From RGIG8748 sp045606045 (GTDB lineage Bacteria; Bacillota; Clostridia; UMGS1810), in contig JAZURE010000027.1 in the NCBI GenBank assembly GCA_045606045.1, positions 1 to 19,806 of the forward strand: a DNA stretch of 19,806 nt, in the 5' to 3' direction. The translations under genes and the position numbers were made by a program. Positions within the stretch are counted from its first letter, which is position 1. Every line of letters begins with the position of its first letter. Below are positions 6,888 through 12,927 of the stretch, piece after piece. The notes under the pieces were generated by a model. That model did not search any database and was not told where the DNA came from. It saw only the letters and a program-made list of their open reading frames with translations.

Positions 6888-6963
6888 TGGTGAACCATCG
6901 GAGATTCGAACTCCGGACACCTTGATTAAAAGTCAAGTGCTCTGCCGACTGAGCTAATGGTCC
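6888..6963 (-). tRNA. tRNA-Lys (TTT)
   Basis: A 76-base cloverleaf with encoded CCA. The acceptor GGACCAT pairs with ATGGTTC. The anticodon stem CTTGA/TCAAG encloses CTTTTAA, giving anticodon TTT. The T-loop is TTCGAAT. It is the last gene of the five-tRNA operon and lies next to the terminator. Confidence 0.97.
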
Positions 6964-7007
6964 AAATATTAAGTTGTATCTGCCAGCACTTAGTGCGCCC
7001 CGAAGGG

Positions 7008-7085
7008 TGGCTGGGCTGACTGGACTCGAACCAGCGAAAATGCCAGAATCAAAATCTGGTGCCTTACCGACTTGGCTACAGCCCA
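7008..7085 (-). tRNA. tRNA-Gln (TTG)
   Basis: A 78-base cloverleaf. The acceptor TGGGCTG pairs with CAGCCCA (U1-A72, usual for tRNA-Gln), followed by G and encoded CCA. The anticodon stem CCAGA/TCTGG encloses TTTTGAT, giving TTG. The variable loop is about two bases longer than normal. Confidence 0.96.
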
Positions 7086-7096
7086 GTATAAAAGTG

Positions 7097-7174
7097 TGGG
7101 GTGGGTAGTCGGATTCGAACCGACGACCTCCAGAATCACAATCTGGCGCTCTAACCAACTGAACTATACCCACC
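7097..7174 (-). tRNA. tRNA-His (GTG)
   Basis: The acceptor GTGGGTA pairs with TACCCAC and is followed by C and encoded CCA. An extra G before the first pair matches the G-1:C73 pair specific to tRNA-His. The anticodon stem CCAGA/TCTGG encloses TTGTGAT, giving GTG. Confidence 0.97.
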
Positions 7175-7182
7175 AGAAAAAA

Positions 7183-7259
7183 TGGCGCGCCAGGAGAGAC
7201 TCGAACTCCCGACCCTCTGCTTAGAAGGCAGATGCTCTATCCGGCTGAGCTACTGGCGC
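7183..7259 (-). tRNA. tRNA-Arg (TCT)
   Basis: A 77-base cloverleaf with encoded CCA. The acceptor GCGCCAG pairs with CTGGCGC. The anticodon stem TCTGC/GCAGA encloses CTTCTAA, giving TCT. The D arm GCTCAGCCGGATAGAGC is regular. Confidence 0.97.
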
Positions 7260-7265
7260 ACATAA

Positions 7266-7340
7266 TGGAGCGGGTGATGGGAATCGAACCCACACGGCCA
7301 GCTTGGAAGGCTGGAATTCTAGCCATTGAACTACACCCGC
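7266..7340 (-). tRNA. tRNA-Gly (TCC)
   Basis: A 75-base cloverleaf with encoded CCA. The acceptor GCGGGTG pairs with CACCCGC. The anticodon stem CCAGC/GCTGG encloses CTTCCAA, giving TCC. It is the first gene of the tRNA operon, about 33 bases after the predicted transcription start. Confidence 0.97.
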
Positions 7341-7379
7341 ATAACAGTCGGCTGCTTATAAGGATAACCGACCTATAGA

Positions 7380-7408
7380 ATTATATCAGCTTTGTGTGGG
7401 TTTGTCAA
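7380..7408 (-). promoter_or_regulatory. Consensus sigma-A promoter of the tRNA operon
   Basis: On the minus strand TTGACA (7403-7408), a 17-bp spacer and TATAAT (7380-7385) match the vegetative consensus at every position. The leader before tRNA-Gly contains a GTCGG...CCGAC pair that may guide processing. This is the strongest promoter in the window, as expected for stable RNA. Confidence 0.93.
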
Positions 7409-7431
7409 GGTTTTTTTGTAAAAATTTTGTA

Positions 7432-8583
7432 TTATTTCTCTGTTTCTTTCGTGTCGGGAGCGTCTTCTGTTACGGCATTTTTCATATCTGTTGCGTGATA
7501 ATCGCATATGTCCTCGAATATTGTCTTAAAAAGAGCTATTACAGGCACGGCAAGAATTATACCCATCATGCCAAAAAGACCTCCGCCCACAAGAACTCCG
7601 AAGAGCACCCAAAATGGTTTAACCCTTAAGGTATCTCTTACGAGTCTTGGCTGAATAATATTGGCATCTAACTGCTGGAGTACTATAAGAACTACAGCCA
7701 CAATTATTCCCTTGGAAATTGACGAAGTGAATACGGTAAGCAGCGCCGCAAGAGTACAAGCTATGGTTGCACCAAAGTAGGGGATAATGTTGAAAACACC
7801 TATAAACATGGCGAGCACAGGCGCATAATCAACACCAAGTATGCCAAGTGCAATAAAAGAAAGCGAAAATACTATAACTACATCAAGAAGCTGACAGTAG
7901 ATGTATCTGTACATTATCCTGAAAGAGTGGTTGGCATATTTTTTCAATATAGATTTTCTATCACTCGGTACAATAAGTGAGAATACCTTGTCTGCACTGT
8001 GGAGAAGACCTGCGCGGTCCGAGAGAATATATACAGATATTATTATTGCCAAAAAAACATTTATGATACCCTTGGAAAATCCTGCAACCCCTTGCAGAAC
8101 CTCCTGCACATTGCCAAGGTTAAATACAGACATAACATCGTATATTGTGATTTTTTCCAAAAGTGGCTTCATGGAGTAGCCGGCAAATTCAAAGGTTGTT
8201 AAGAACTTTCCTACATTCTCTATGATAAAAGGAAGCTGTTTTACAAGCTCGGTTATGCTTCTAAACACCATAGGAAGAAGTATCCAGAAAAAGCCTATCA
8301 CAATGGCAAGTGCGCCAAGATATACAGTTGTTATGGCAAACCCTCTGCAATGAGCTGATACGAACTTTAGCTTAAGACTTCGAAATGAGGTTTCCAGCTT
8401 TTTGCATGCGGGAAACAGTATAAAGGCTATTGCAAAAGCACTCACTACAGGCATAAGAAGATGAACAAATCTGCTTATATAGCTAAATACAATTCCTATG
8501 CTGTCAAAGGTTTTGTACACGGCTATTATAAGCACACTCAGTATAAAAATACCTATATACTTTTTGAAAATGTCGCTTTTCAT
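7432..8583 (-). CDS. AI-2E family transporter (PerM/YtvI-like membrane protein)
   Basis: A 383-residue polytopic membrane protein of the AI-2E/PerM superfamily, which exports small molecules or ions; individual substrates are mostly unknown. About eight hydrophobic segments are visible: two near the N-terminus, one around FWILLPMVF, then a run in the second half including AIIISVYILS, VVIVFSLSFIALGIL, MFIGVFNIIPYFGATIA and LFGVLVGGGLFGMMGIILAVP. The phrase FNIIPYFGATIA and the GGGLFGMMGIILAVP segment are the family's best-kept parts. The C-terminus is acidic and soluble. I chose ATG 8583, preceded by GGGTGA, over the ATG 15 bases upstream that overlaps the previous stop. It lies directly behind the DUF4364 gene and is probably co-transcribed with it. 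Confidence 0.88.
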   Translation of the reverse strand: MKSDIFKKYIGIFILSVLIIAVYKTFDSIGIVFSYISRFVHLLMPVVSAFAIAFILFPACKKLETSFRSLKLKFVSAHCRGFAITTVYLGALAIVIGFFWILLPMVFRSITELVKQLPFIIENVGKFLTTFEFAGYSMKPLLEKITIYDVMSVFNLGNVQEVLQGVAGFSKGIINVFLAIIISVYILSDRAGLLHSADKVFSLIVPSDRKSILKKYANHSFRIMYRYIYCQLLDVVIVFSLSFIALGILGVDYAPVLAMFIGVFNIIPYFGATIACTLAALLTVFTSSISKGIIVAVVLIVLQQLDANIIQPRLVRDTLRVKPFWVLFGVLVGGGLFGMMGIILAVPVIALFKTIFEDICDYHATDMKNAVTEDAPDTKETEK

Positions 8584-8597
8584 GTTATCACCCTGCA

Positions 8598-9155
8598 TCA
8601 GTTTTCTTTTTCATTCATGGCATTTATACCCTCGTCCAAGGTATGCATCAGCGTCTTGTAGAAGGATGAGGTTTCTCTTTTAAGATACTTGCACATTTCC
8701 ATGGCATGCTGTTTAGAGCCGGCATAAAGCTCAAAATTTAAGATAACGGTATTATTTTCCTCCATGGAGAATTTAACGGTGTATTCGTTTTCGTTTATGG
8801 GGAAATAGTCGGCAAAAAGCTTATTTCCGCGTGCGTTTTCAAGGTTTATTTCCTGTATTTTATCATTTAACTTAAGCCTTATGCTTCCGGGGATTTTACC
8901 CGAGAAGAAGCCTAAAGTTTCTTCGCCCTGTTCTGTAACGCTGTAATATCTCTGGCCGTCTGCCTCATAGTCTGTGAGATTTTTGGTATCCATAAGGTCT
9001 GTTATATATCTTTCAAGTTCAAAGTAGTTTACATTGGCACAGGATGATATAACATAATCTATCATGGTGTAGTTTGATGCAATTTTAAGATTTGCCACAG
9101 TATAGAGGACCATGAGCTTGATTTCGTATTCTGTGGGAATGTATGTAAAGTCCAT
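8598..9155 (-). CDS. DUF4364 family protein
   Basis: A 185-residue soluble protein matching the clostridial DUF4364 family. The first 80 residues look like a winged helix (EIKLMVLYTVANLKIASNYT, then a helix ending in ERYITDLMDTKNLTDY and a wing with RYYSVTEQGEETLGFF), reminiscent of PadR-type regulators. The remainder is a mixed alpha/beta domain with alternating strands (TVKFSMEENNTVILNFELYAG). A role in DNA binding is likely from fold but unproven. AGGAG lies ten bases before the ATG. A terminator hairpin separates it from the HPr-like gene upstream, so its expression depends on read-through or an unseen promoter. Confidence 0.82.
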   Translation of the reverse strand: MDFTYIPTEYEIKLMVLYTVANLKIASNYTMIDYVISSCANVNYFELERYITDLMDTKNLTDYEADGQRYYSVTEQGEETLGFFSGKIPGSIRLKLNDKIQEINLENARGNKLFADYFPINENEYTVKFSMEENNTVILNFELYAGSKQHAMEMCKYLKRETSSFYKTLMHTLDEGINAMNEKEN

Positions 9156-9174
9156 TACACATAACTCCTAAATT

Positions 9175-9208
9175 AAAAAATTGACGCGACTGACATTTCA
9201 GCCGCGTC
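9175..9208 (-). terminator. Rho-independent terminator after the HPr-like gene
   Basis: On the minus strand GACGCGGCTGA and TCAGTCGCGTC form an 11-bp stem with one mismatch and a four-base loop, followed by AATTTTTTTAA. It ends about 20 bases before the DUF4364 start codon, whose ribosome site comes right after it, so it could also act as an attenuator for the downstream pair. Confidence 0.82.
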
Positions 9209-9228
9209 CCCTATAATATATTAGAATA

Positions 9229-9456
9229 TCAAACCAAATAGGGAGCAAGCTCACTTGCAAATGCATCTGCATTTTCTGTATGAGCTTCTACAGTGATTTT
9301 CTTTGTAAGGTCGAGACTGAAAATACCCATTATAGACTTAGCATCTACAACATAACGATCGGATATAAGGTCTATATCGAAATCGTATTTGTTGACGATA
9401 TTTACAAAGTTCTTTACATCGTTAATAGAATTTAAAATGATATTGAATGTTTTCAT
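9229..9456 (-). CDS. HPr-like protein lacking the phosphorylatable histidine
   Basis: A 75-residue protein with the HPr fold. The region around the regulatory serine is well kept: VDAKSIMGIFSLDL (residues 37-50), with Ser41 equivalent to Ser46 of HPr, the HPrK/P target. The active-site loop GLHARPA with His15 is missing; the corresponding segment reads LNSINDVKNFV. It therefore cannot carry phosphate in the sugar PTS and would at most act as a serine-phosphorylated regulator, comparable to Crh in Bacillus. It is shorter than true HPr (about 85-88). GGAGG precedes the ATG, and a strong promoter and its own terminator make it a single-gene transcript. Confidence 0.83.
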   Translation of the reverse strand: MKTFNIILNSINDVKNFVNIVNKYDFDIDLISDRYVVDAKSIMGIFSLDLTKKITVEAHTENADAFASELAPYLV

Positions 9457-9494
9457 TGCTATATTCCTCCAATACTGAAATATTTTTCATATAC

Positions 9495-9523
9495 ATTATA
9501 CTACCATGACAAACCTAAGTCAA
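9495..9523 (-). promoter_or_regulatory. Sigma-A promoter of the HPr-like gene
   Basis: On the minus strand TTGACT (9518-9523) and TATAAT (9495-9500) are separated by 17 bp, close to consensus. The ATG lies about 38 bases after the -10. It is back to back with the mtaB promoter. Confidence 0.88.
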
Positions 9524-9539
9524 TTATTTTCAAATGCTA

Positions 9540-9567
9540 TTGCAAAAATTTGTAAGTAGTGTATAAT
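9540..9567 (+). promoter_or_regulatory. Sigma-A promoter of mtaB
   Basis: TTGCAA (9540-9545) and TATAAT (9562-9567) are separated by 16 bp. The ATG at 9601 follows after an AAGGAG site (9585-9590). Confidence 0.78.
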
Positions 9568-9600
9568 AAAAACATACTAAAATTAAGGAGTTTATATATA

Positions 9601-10890
9601 ATGAAGACCGTTTCGTTTGCCACTCTCGGCTGTAAGGTAAATCAGTACGAGACCGAGGCAATGACAAAAATGTTTGAAAGTGCGGGATATACCGTAAAGA
9701 CTTTTGACGATATATGCGATATATACATCATAAACACCTGTACTGTCACAGGCATGGGTGAGCGAAAATCGAGGCAGATGATAAACCGTGCAAACAAGCT
9801 AAACCCCGATTCGTTTATAGCTGTGGTGGGGTGCTATTCTCAGGTTGCGCCCGAAAAGATATCAGCCATAGAGGGTGTCTCGCTTGTTCTTGGTACCAAG
9901 GACAGAAGCCGTATTGTAGAGCTTTGCGAAAAAGCTATGGCTTCAGAGGACAAGATGGTGTGTGTAGAAAACATAATGAAAGAAAGAAAGTACGAGGACA
10001 TGGAGGTGGGCTCATACAGCTTGCGTACGAGAGCTTTTGTTAAAATAGAGGACGGGTGCAGTGAGTTTTGTACCTACTGCATAATTCCCTATGCCAGAGG
10101 TCCTGTACGAAGCCGAAGCATAGAAAGCATAGTAAATGAGGTAAAAGAGCTTTCGAAAAACGGCTTTTCCGAGATTGTCCTTACGGGAATTCACTTAGCT
10201 TCCTACGGCAAGGATTTAAAGACTGTATCTCTTCTTGATGTAATAAAAGAGGTATCTTTGATAGACGGAATACAGAGAATCCGTTTAGGCTCGGTTGAGC
10301 CGAGGCTTCTTAGCGAGGAATTTGTAAAAGAGATATCTAAGATAGATAAAATGTGCAATCACTTCCACATAGCTCTTCAAAGCGGATGCGAGCAAACTTT
10401 AGAGCGTATGAACCGCAAGTACACCGCAAGGGAATATGCAAAGGGTGTTGAGCTTGTAAGAAAGTATTTTGATAATCCTGCCATAGCCACTGACATTATG
10501 GTGGGTTTTCCGGGGGAAACCGAGGAAGAGTTTAAACAGTCTCTTGATTTTGCTGTGGCAATAGGCTTTGCCGATGCACATGTATTTACCTATTCCAACA
10601 GAAAGGGCACAAAAGCGGATACATTTCCAAATCAGGTGCCAAAAGCTCAAAAGGAGCAAAGGAGCAGGTGTCTTATAGCTGCCCTCAAAAAAACGCAGAA
10701 GCAATATCTTGAGTCGCAGATAGGTAAGACCGCAAGAGTCCTTTTTGAACAGGAGGTATCAGACGGTATATACGAGGGACACATGACAAACTATGTCAAG
10801 GTTCGTATAAAAAGCTCGGAAGATATATCTGGAATGTTCAGGGATGTAGTTCTTGCAAAGGTGGAAAAAGACTACATTATCGGTGAGTAA
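9601..10890 (+). CDS. mtaB: tRNA (t6A37) methylthiotransferase MtaB
   Basis: A 429-residue radical-SAM methylthiotransferase that converts t6A to ms2t6A at position 37 of ANN-decoding tRNAs in the cytoplasm. The N-terminal domain carries the three ligands of the auxiliary cluster: Cys11 (TLGCKVNQYET), Cys47 (NTCTVTG) and Cys78 (VGCYSQ). The radical-SAM cluster motif is DGCSEFCTYC (Cys153, 157, 160), followed by IIPYARGPVRSR, a signature of the MtaB rather than the MiaB branch. A C-terminal TRAM-like segment completes it. The start at 9601 fits AAGGAG and the TLGCK-proximal N-terminus; the upstream ATG overlaps the promoter. It is a lone gene between its own promoter and terminator. Confidence 0.93.
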   Translation: MKTVSFATLGCKVNQYETEAMTKMFESAGYTVKTFDDICDIYIINTCTVTGMGERKSRQMINRANKLNPDSFIAVVGCYSQVAPEKISAIEGVSLVLGTKDRSRIVELCEKAMASEDKMVCVENIMKERKYEDMEVGSYSLRTRAFVKIEDGCSEFCTYCIIPYARGPVRSRSIESIVNEVKELSKNGFSEIVLTGIHLASYGKDLKTVSLLDVIKEVSLIDGIQRIRLGSVEPRLLSEEFVKEISKIDKMCNHFHIALQSGCEQTLERMNRKYTAREYAKGVELVRKYFDNPAIATDIMVGFPGETEEEFKQSLDFAVAIGFADAHVFTYSNRKGTKADTFPNQVPKAQKEQRSRCLIAALKKTQKQYLESQIGKTARVLFEQEVSDGIYEGHMTNYVKVRIKSSEDISGMFRDVVLAKVEKDYIIGE

Positions 10891-10892
10891 CA

Positions 10893-10928
10893 AAAAAGAA
10901 ATCCGACATTGGCATCGGATTTCTTTTT
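10893..10928. terminator. Bidirectional terminator between mtaB and the small membrane-protein gene
   Basis: Arms AAAAAGAAATCCGA (10893-10906) and TCGGATTTCTTTTT (10915-10928) pair over 14 bases around an eight-base loop. A/T tails on both sides let it serve mtaB on the plus strand and the convergent minus-strand gene, whose stop codon overlaps the right arm. Confidence 0.9.
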
Positions 10929-11160
10929 ACTTTAGTATCAAAATAGTGATTAACACAGAGGAGATTGCCAGAACAGAAGCCCAGATTAAAGCTTTCTTTT
11001 CCCGCTTTGGTGCATACACCTTTCGGATGAGCTTGTTTTTGGAATATATATAGTTTTCTATAACCTTATCGGCGGCAGTTACTATGTCGTCACATACATA
11101 CTTTTTCTTTTGAAAGGCGCCAAAAAGCTGTGTTATAACATTTAATTTTTTTTCGGGCAT
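10927..11160 (-). CDS. Small protein with a C-terminal membrane anchor, unknown function
   Basis: A 77-residue protein I do not recognise. The N-terminal 50 residues are charged and probably helical (MPEKKLNVITQLFGAFQ, then a basic KREKKA), and the last 20 residues, ALIWASVLAISSVLITILIL, form one transmembrane helix with a basic stretch before it. That suggests an inner-membrane protein with its N-terminus in the cytoplasm. Start 11160 is chosen because AAAGGA stands eight bases before it, whereas the ATG nine bases upstream overlaps that site. It follows sigE by 47 bp in the same direction and ends in the terminator, so it may be the last gene of the spoIIGA-sigE transcript. That would make it a candidate sporulation gene, by position only. 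Confidence 0.65.
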   Translation of the reverse strand: MPEKKLNVITQLFGAFQKKKYVCDDIVTAADKVIENYIYSKNKLIRKVYAPKREKKALIWASVLAISSVLITILILK

Positions 11161-11207
11161 ATACAACATCCTTTCTATGATTGTATCTTGCCCGTAAAAA
11201 TGGAAAT

Positions 11208-11921
11208 TTATACAAGTCTGGTAATTTCTTTTTTAAGTCTTGATATTATCTTTTTTTCCAATCGGGATATGTAAGACTGGCTTATGCCGAGTATGTCAGC
11301 AACCTCCTTTTGTGTTTTGGACTCCTTCCTGTTCATGCCAAAGCGCAGTTCCATTATGTTTCTTTCCCGCTGCGTAAGGGTTCCCAACGCTATGGTAAGA
11401 AGCTCCTTGTCTACCTCGTTTTCAAGATTCTGGTGTATTATATCGTTGTCCGTTCCCAGTATGTCAGATAAGAGCAGCTCATTGCCGTCCCAGTCTACAT
11501 TAAGCGGCTCATCTATGGATATTTCTGTTTTGCGTGTGCTGTTTTTCCTTAGATACATAAGAATTTCGTTTTCTATACAGCGCGAAGCATAGGTTGCAAG
11601 CTTTATGTTCTTGTTGGGGTTAAAGGTATTTATGGATTTTATAAGTCCTATGGTACCTATGCTTATAAGGTCTTCTATATTTATTCCCGTGTTTTCAAAC
11701 TTTTTGGATATGTACACAACAAGCCTTAAGTTTCTTTCTATAAGCTCTGTGCGGACAAGCTCGGGATTGGTTTTTAATATCTCTATAAGACGCCCCTCTT
11801 CTTCCCTGGATAGCGGCGGGGGGAGGGTGGTAGCACCGCCTATGTAGTGTATTTCACCGCAGAAAATTTTCTGCAATATGGTAATAAACTTTTCTTTAAA
11901 CAAAAAATCATATCCTTTCAA
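11208..11921 (-). CDS. sigE: Sporulation sigma factor SigE precursor (pro-sigma-E)
   Basis: A 237-residue sigma-70 family factor that directs mother-cell transcription early in sporulation. The N-terminal pro-sequence (about 27 residues, MKGYDFLFKEKF onwards) precedes HYIGGATTLPPPLS, the usual cleavage region. Region 2 is nearly textbook: IERNLRLVVYISKKFENTGI, IEDLISIGTIGLIKSINTF and IKLATYASRCIENEILMYLR. Region 4 has TQRERNIMELRFG and the helix-turn-helix KTQKEVADILGISQSYISRL. The start is a TTG that overlaps the spoIIGA stop (TTGA), with AGGA eight bases upstream; an ATG nearby is out of frame. Coupled translation with its processing protease is expected. Confidence 0.95.
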   Translation of the reverse strand: MKGYDFLFKEKFITILQKIFCGEIHYIGGATTLPPPLSREEEGRLIEILKTNPELVRTELIERNLRLVVYISKKFENTGINIEDLISIGTIGLIKSINTFNPNKNIKLATYASRCIENEILMYLRKNSTRKTEISIDEPLNVDWDGNELLLSDILGTDNDIIHQNLENEVDKELLTIALGTLTQRERNIMELRFGMNRKESKTQKEVADILGISQSYISRLEKKIISRLKKEITRLV

Positions 11922-12775
11922 ATATCAGGTCCTATAAGCGCATTGTAGTCACCGCTTCCCGACAGGGCGCCATCAAAAACGGCGGTGATGATGTTGTCTG
12001 CCTTTTTTGAGTCTATTTCCACCTCATCGGGCACAAAAGCAGCCAGAAGACCGTCCTTTTTGCCTATGGATGAGTAGGGGATAAGGCGGAAGCCCTCGGG
12101 AAGATAGGCGCTTTCAAAGCTATCCTTTAATATATTTTCTATACTGAAGTTAAAAAGAGGTGAGAGCATCTGCGCTTCGGCTATGAGTACCTTTCTTCCC
12201 GATATGGGGTCAGAGAGCATGTTACCTGTATCTACAAGTGCCGTGAGCTCTACTGCTTTGCCGAAATGGTGGATTTTTACTCTCGAAAAACTTCTGGAGG
12301 CGGATTTTTTAAACAGCTTTTCCCATACAAATATGAGAATATATGCACCGAGGGTACAAAAAATCATGTAGTGAAGAGGTATGTTAAAGTAGAACACACC
12401 GTCTTTTATAATACCTCCAAGGCGTATTCCAAGGTCTGTAAAGTACAATATACCCAGCATGGCAATACCAAGTGCTATGGTAAGCGCTATAAATACCAGT
12501 GTGCGTTTCAAGATACAGATAAAATTTCCTGTACCAAACGAAAGGGTTACTATAAGTGCGGCAAAAAGAAGCCTCATTGCAGCACACGACAGGGCATCTG
12601 TCTTAACTGTGTAAACAAGGCATGCGTAGAGCGCTCCTGCAGAACCACCCATAAACGCCCGTACGGGTTTCATAGGAAGCTTTAATATACATTTCATACA
12701 CAGGAGTATGGATAAGTTGATTGCAAGATTTACAAAAAAAAGTACATCTATGTATATTGTGCTTATAATAACCAA
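11918..12775 (-). CDS. spoIIGA: Sigma-E processing peptidase SpoIIGA
   Basis: A membrane aspartic protease, about 283-285 residues, that cuts the pro-sequence from pro-sigma-E at the sporulation septum. The N-terminal half has about five hydrophobic helices, starting with IYIDVLFFVNLAINLSILL, the expected family N-terminus. The soluble C-terminal half carries the catalytic ALVDTGNMLSDP motif, and ends with GDYNALIGPDI. The start is uncertain. AAGGAG (12776-12781) is followed in frame by TTG at 12775 with no spacing, then ATT at 12769 and ATA at 12766; alignment with the family N-terminus favours ATT or ATA. The frame stays open to an ATG at 12904, but that lies upstream of the probable promoter. 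It overlaps sigE by 4 bases. Confidence 0.9.
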   Translation of the reverse strand: MVIISTIYIDVLFFVNLAINLSILLCMKCILKLPMKPVRAFMGGSAGALYACLVYTVKTDALSCAAMRLLFAALIVTLSFGTGNFICILKRTLVFIALTIALGIAMLGILYFTDLGIRLGGIIKDGVFYFNIPLHYMIFCTLGAYILIFVWEKLFKKSASRSFSRVKIHHFGKAVELTALVDTGNMLSDPISGRKVLIAEAQMLSPLFNFSIENILKDSFESAYLPEGFRLIPYSSIGKKDGLLAAFVPDEVEIDSKKADNIITAVFDGALSGSGDYNALIGPDI

Positions 12776-12796
12776 CTCCTTACTCAATAAAATTGT

Positions 12797-12825
12797 ATCA
12801 TAACGGGCGGGTAGAATTTTGTAAA
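12797..12825 (-). promoter_or_regulatory. Probable promoter of spoIIGA-sigE
   Basis: On the minus strand TTTACA (12820-12825), a 17-bp spacer and TATGAT (12797-12802) fit sigma-A. An overlapping TACAAT (12792-12797) gives an alternative 22-bp spacing, which is of interest because the Bacillus subtilis spoIIG promoter is known for a 22-bp spacer. I could not find a convincing Spo0A box upstream. Confidence 0.55.
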
Positions 12826-12854
12826 ACCAAGGTGCAAAGATATAAAAATTGTTG

Positions 12855-12883
12855 TTGCTATTCGAGGTAATTTGTGGTAGAAT
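12855..12883 (+). promoter_or_regulatory. Probable promoter of rhaB
   Basis: TTGCTA (12855-12860), a 17-bp spacer and TAGAAT (12878-12883) with TG one base before the -10 (extended -10). The ATG follows 44 bases later. Confidence 0.68.
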
Positions 12884-12927
12884 GTATCCAAAGCAATTAC
12901 ACATAGAATTATGGAGGTAATATAATC

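Noticed and set aside
6847..7173. A 108-codon minus-strand open frame across the tRNA cluster
   Set aside because: It is made of the tRNA-Lys, -Gln and -His genes read as protein; the tRNAs explain the sequence fully.
12266..12685. Plus-strand frame encoding a cysteine-rich, basic protein
   Set aside because: It lies wholly inside spoIIGA on the opposite strand and lacks a ribosome site; the cysteines come from the membrane-helix codons read in reverse.
12792..12825. A 22-bp spaced spoIIG-like promoter with Spo0A boxes
   Set aside because: TTTACA-22-TACAAT exists, but a normal 17-bp pairing with TATGAT overlaps it and the closest 0A-like motif (CCTCGAA) matches only five of seven bases, so I do not claim Spo0A control.
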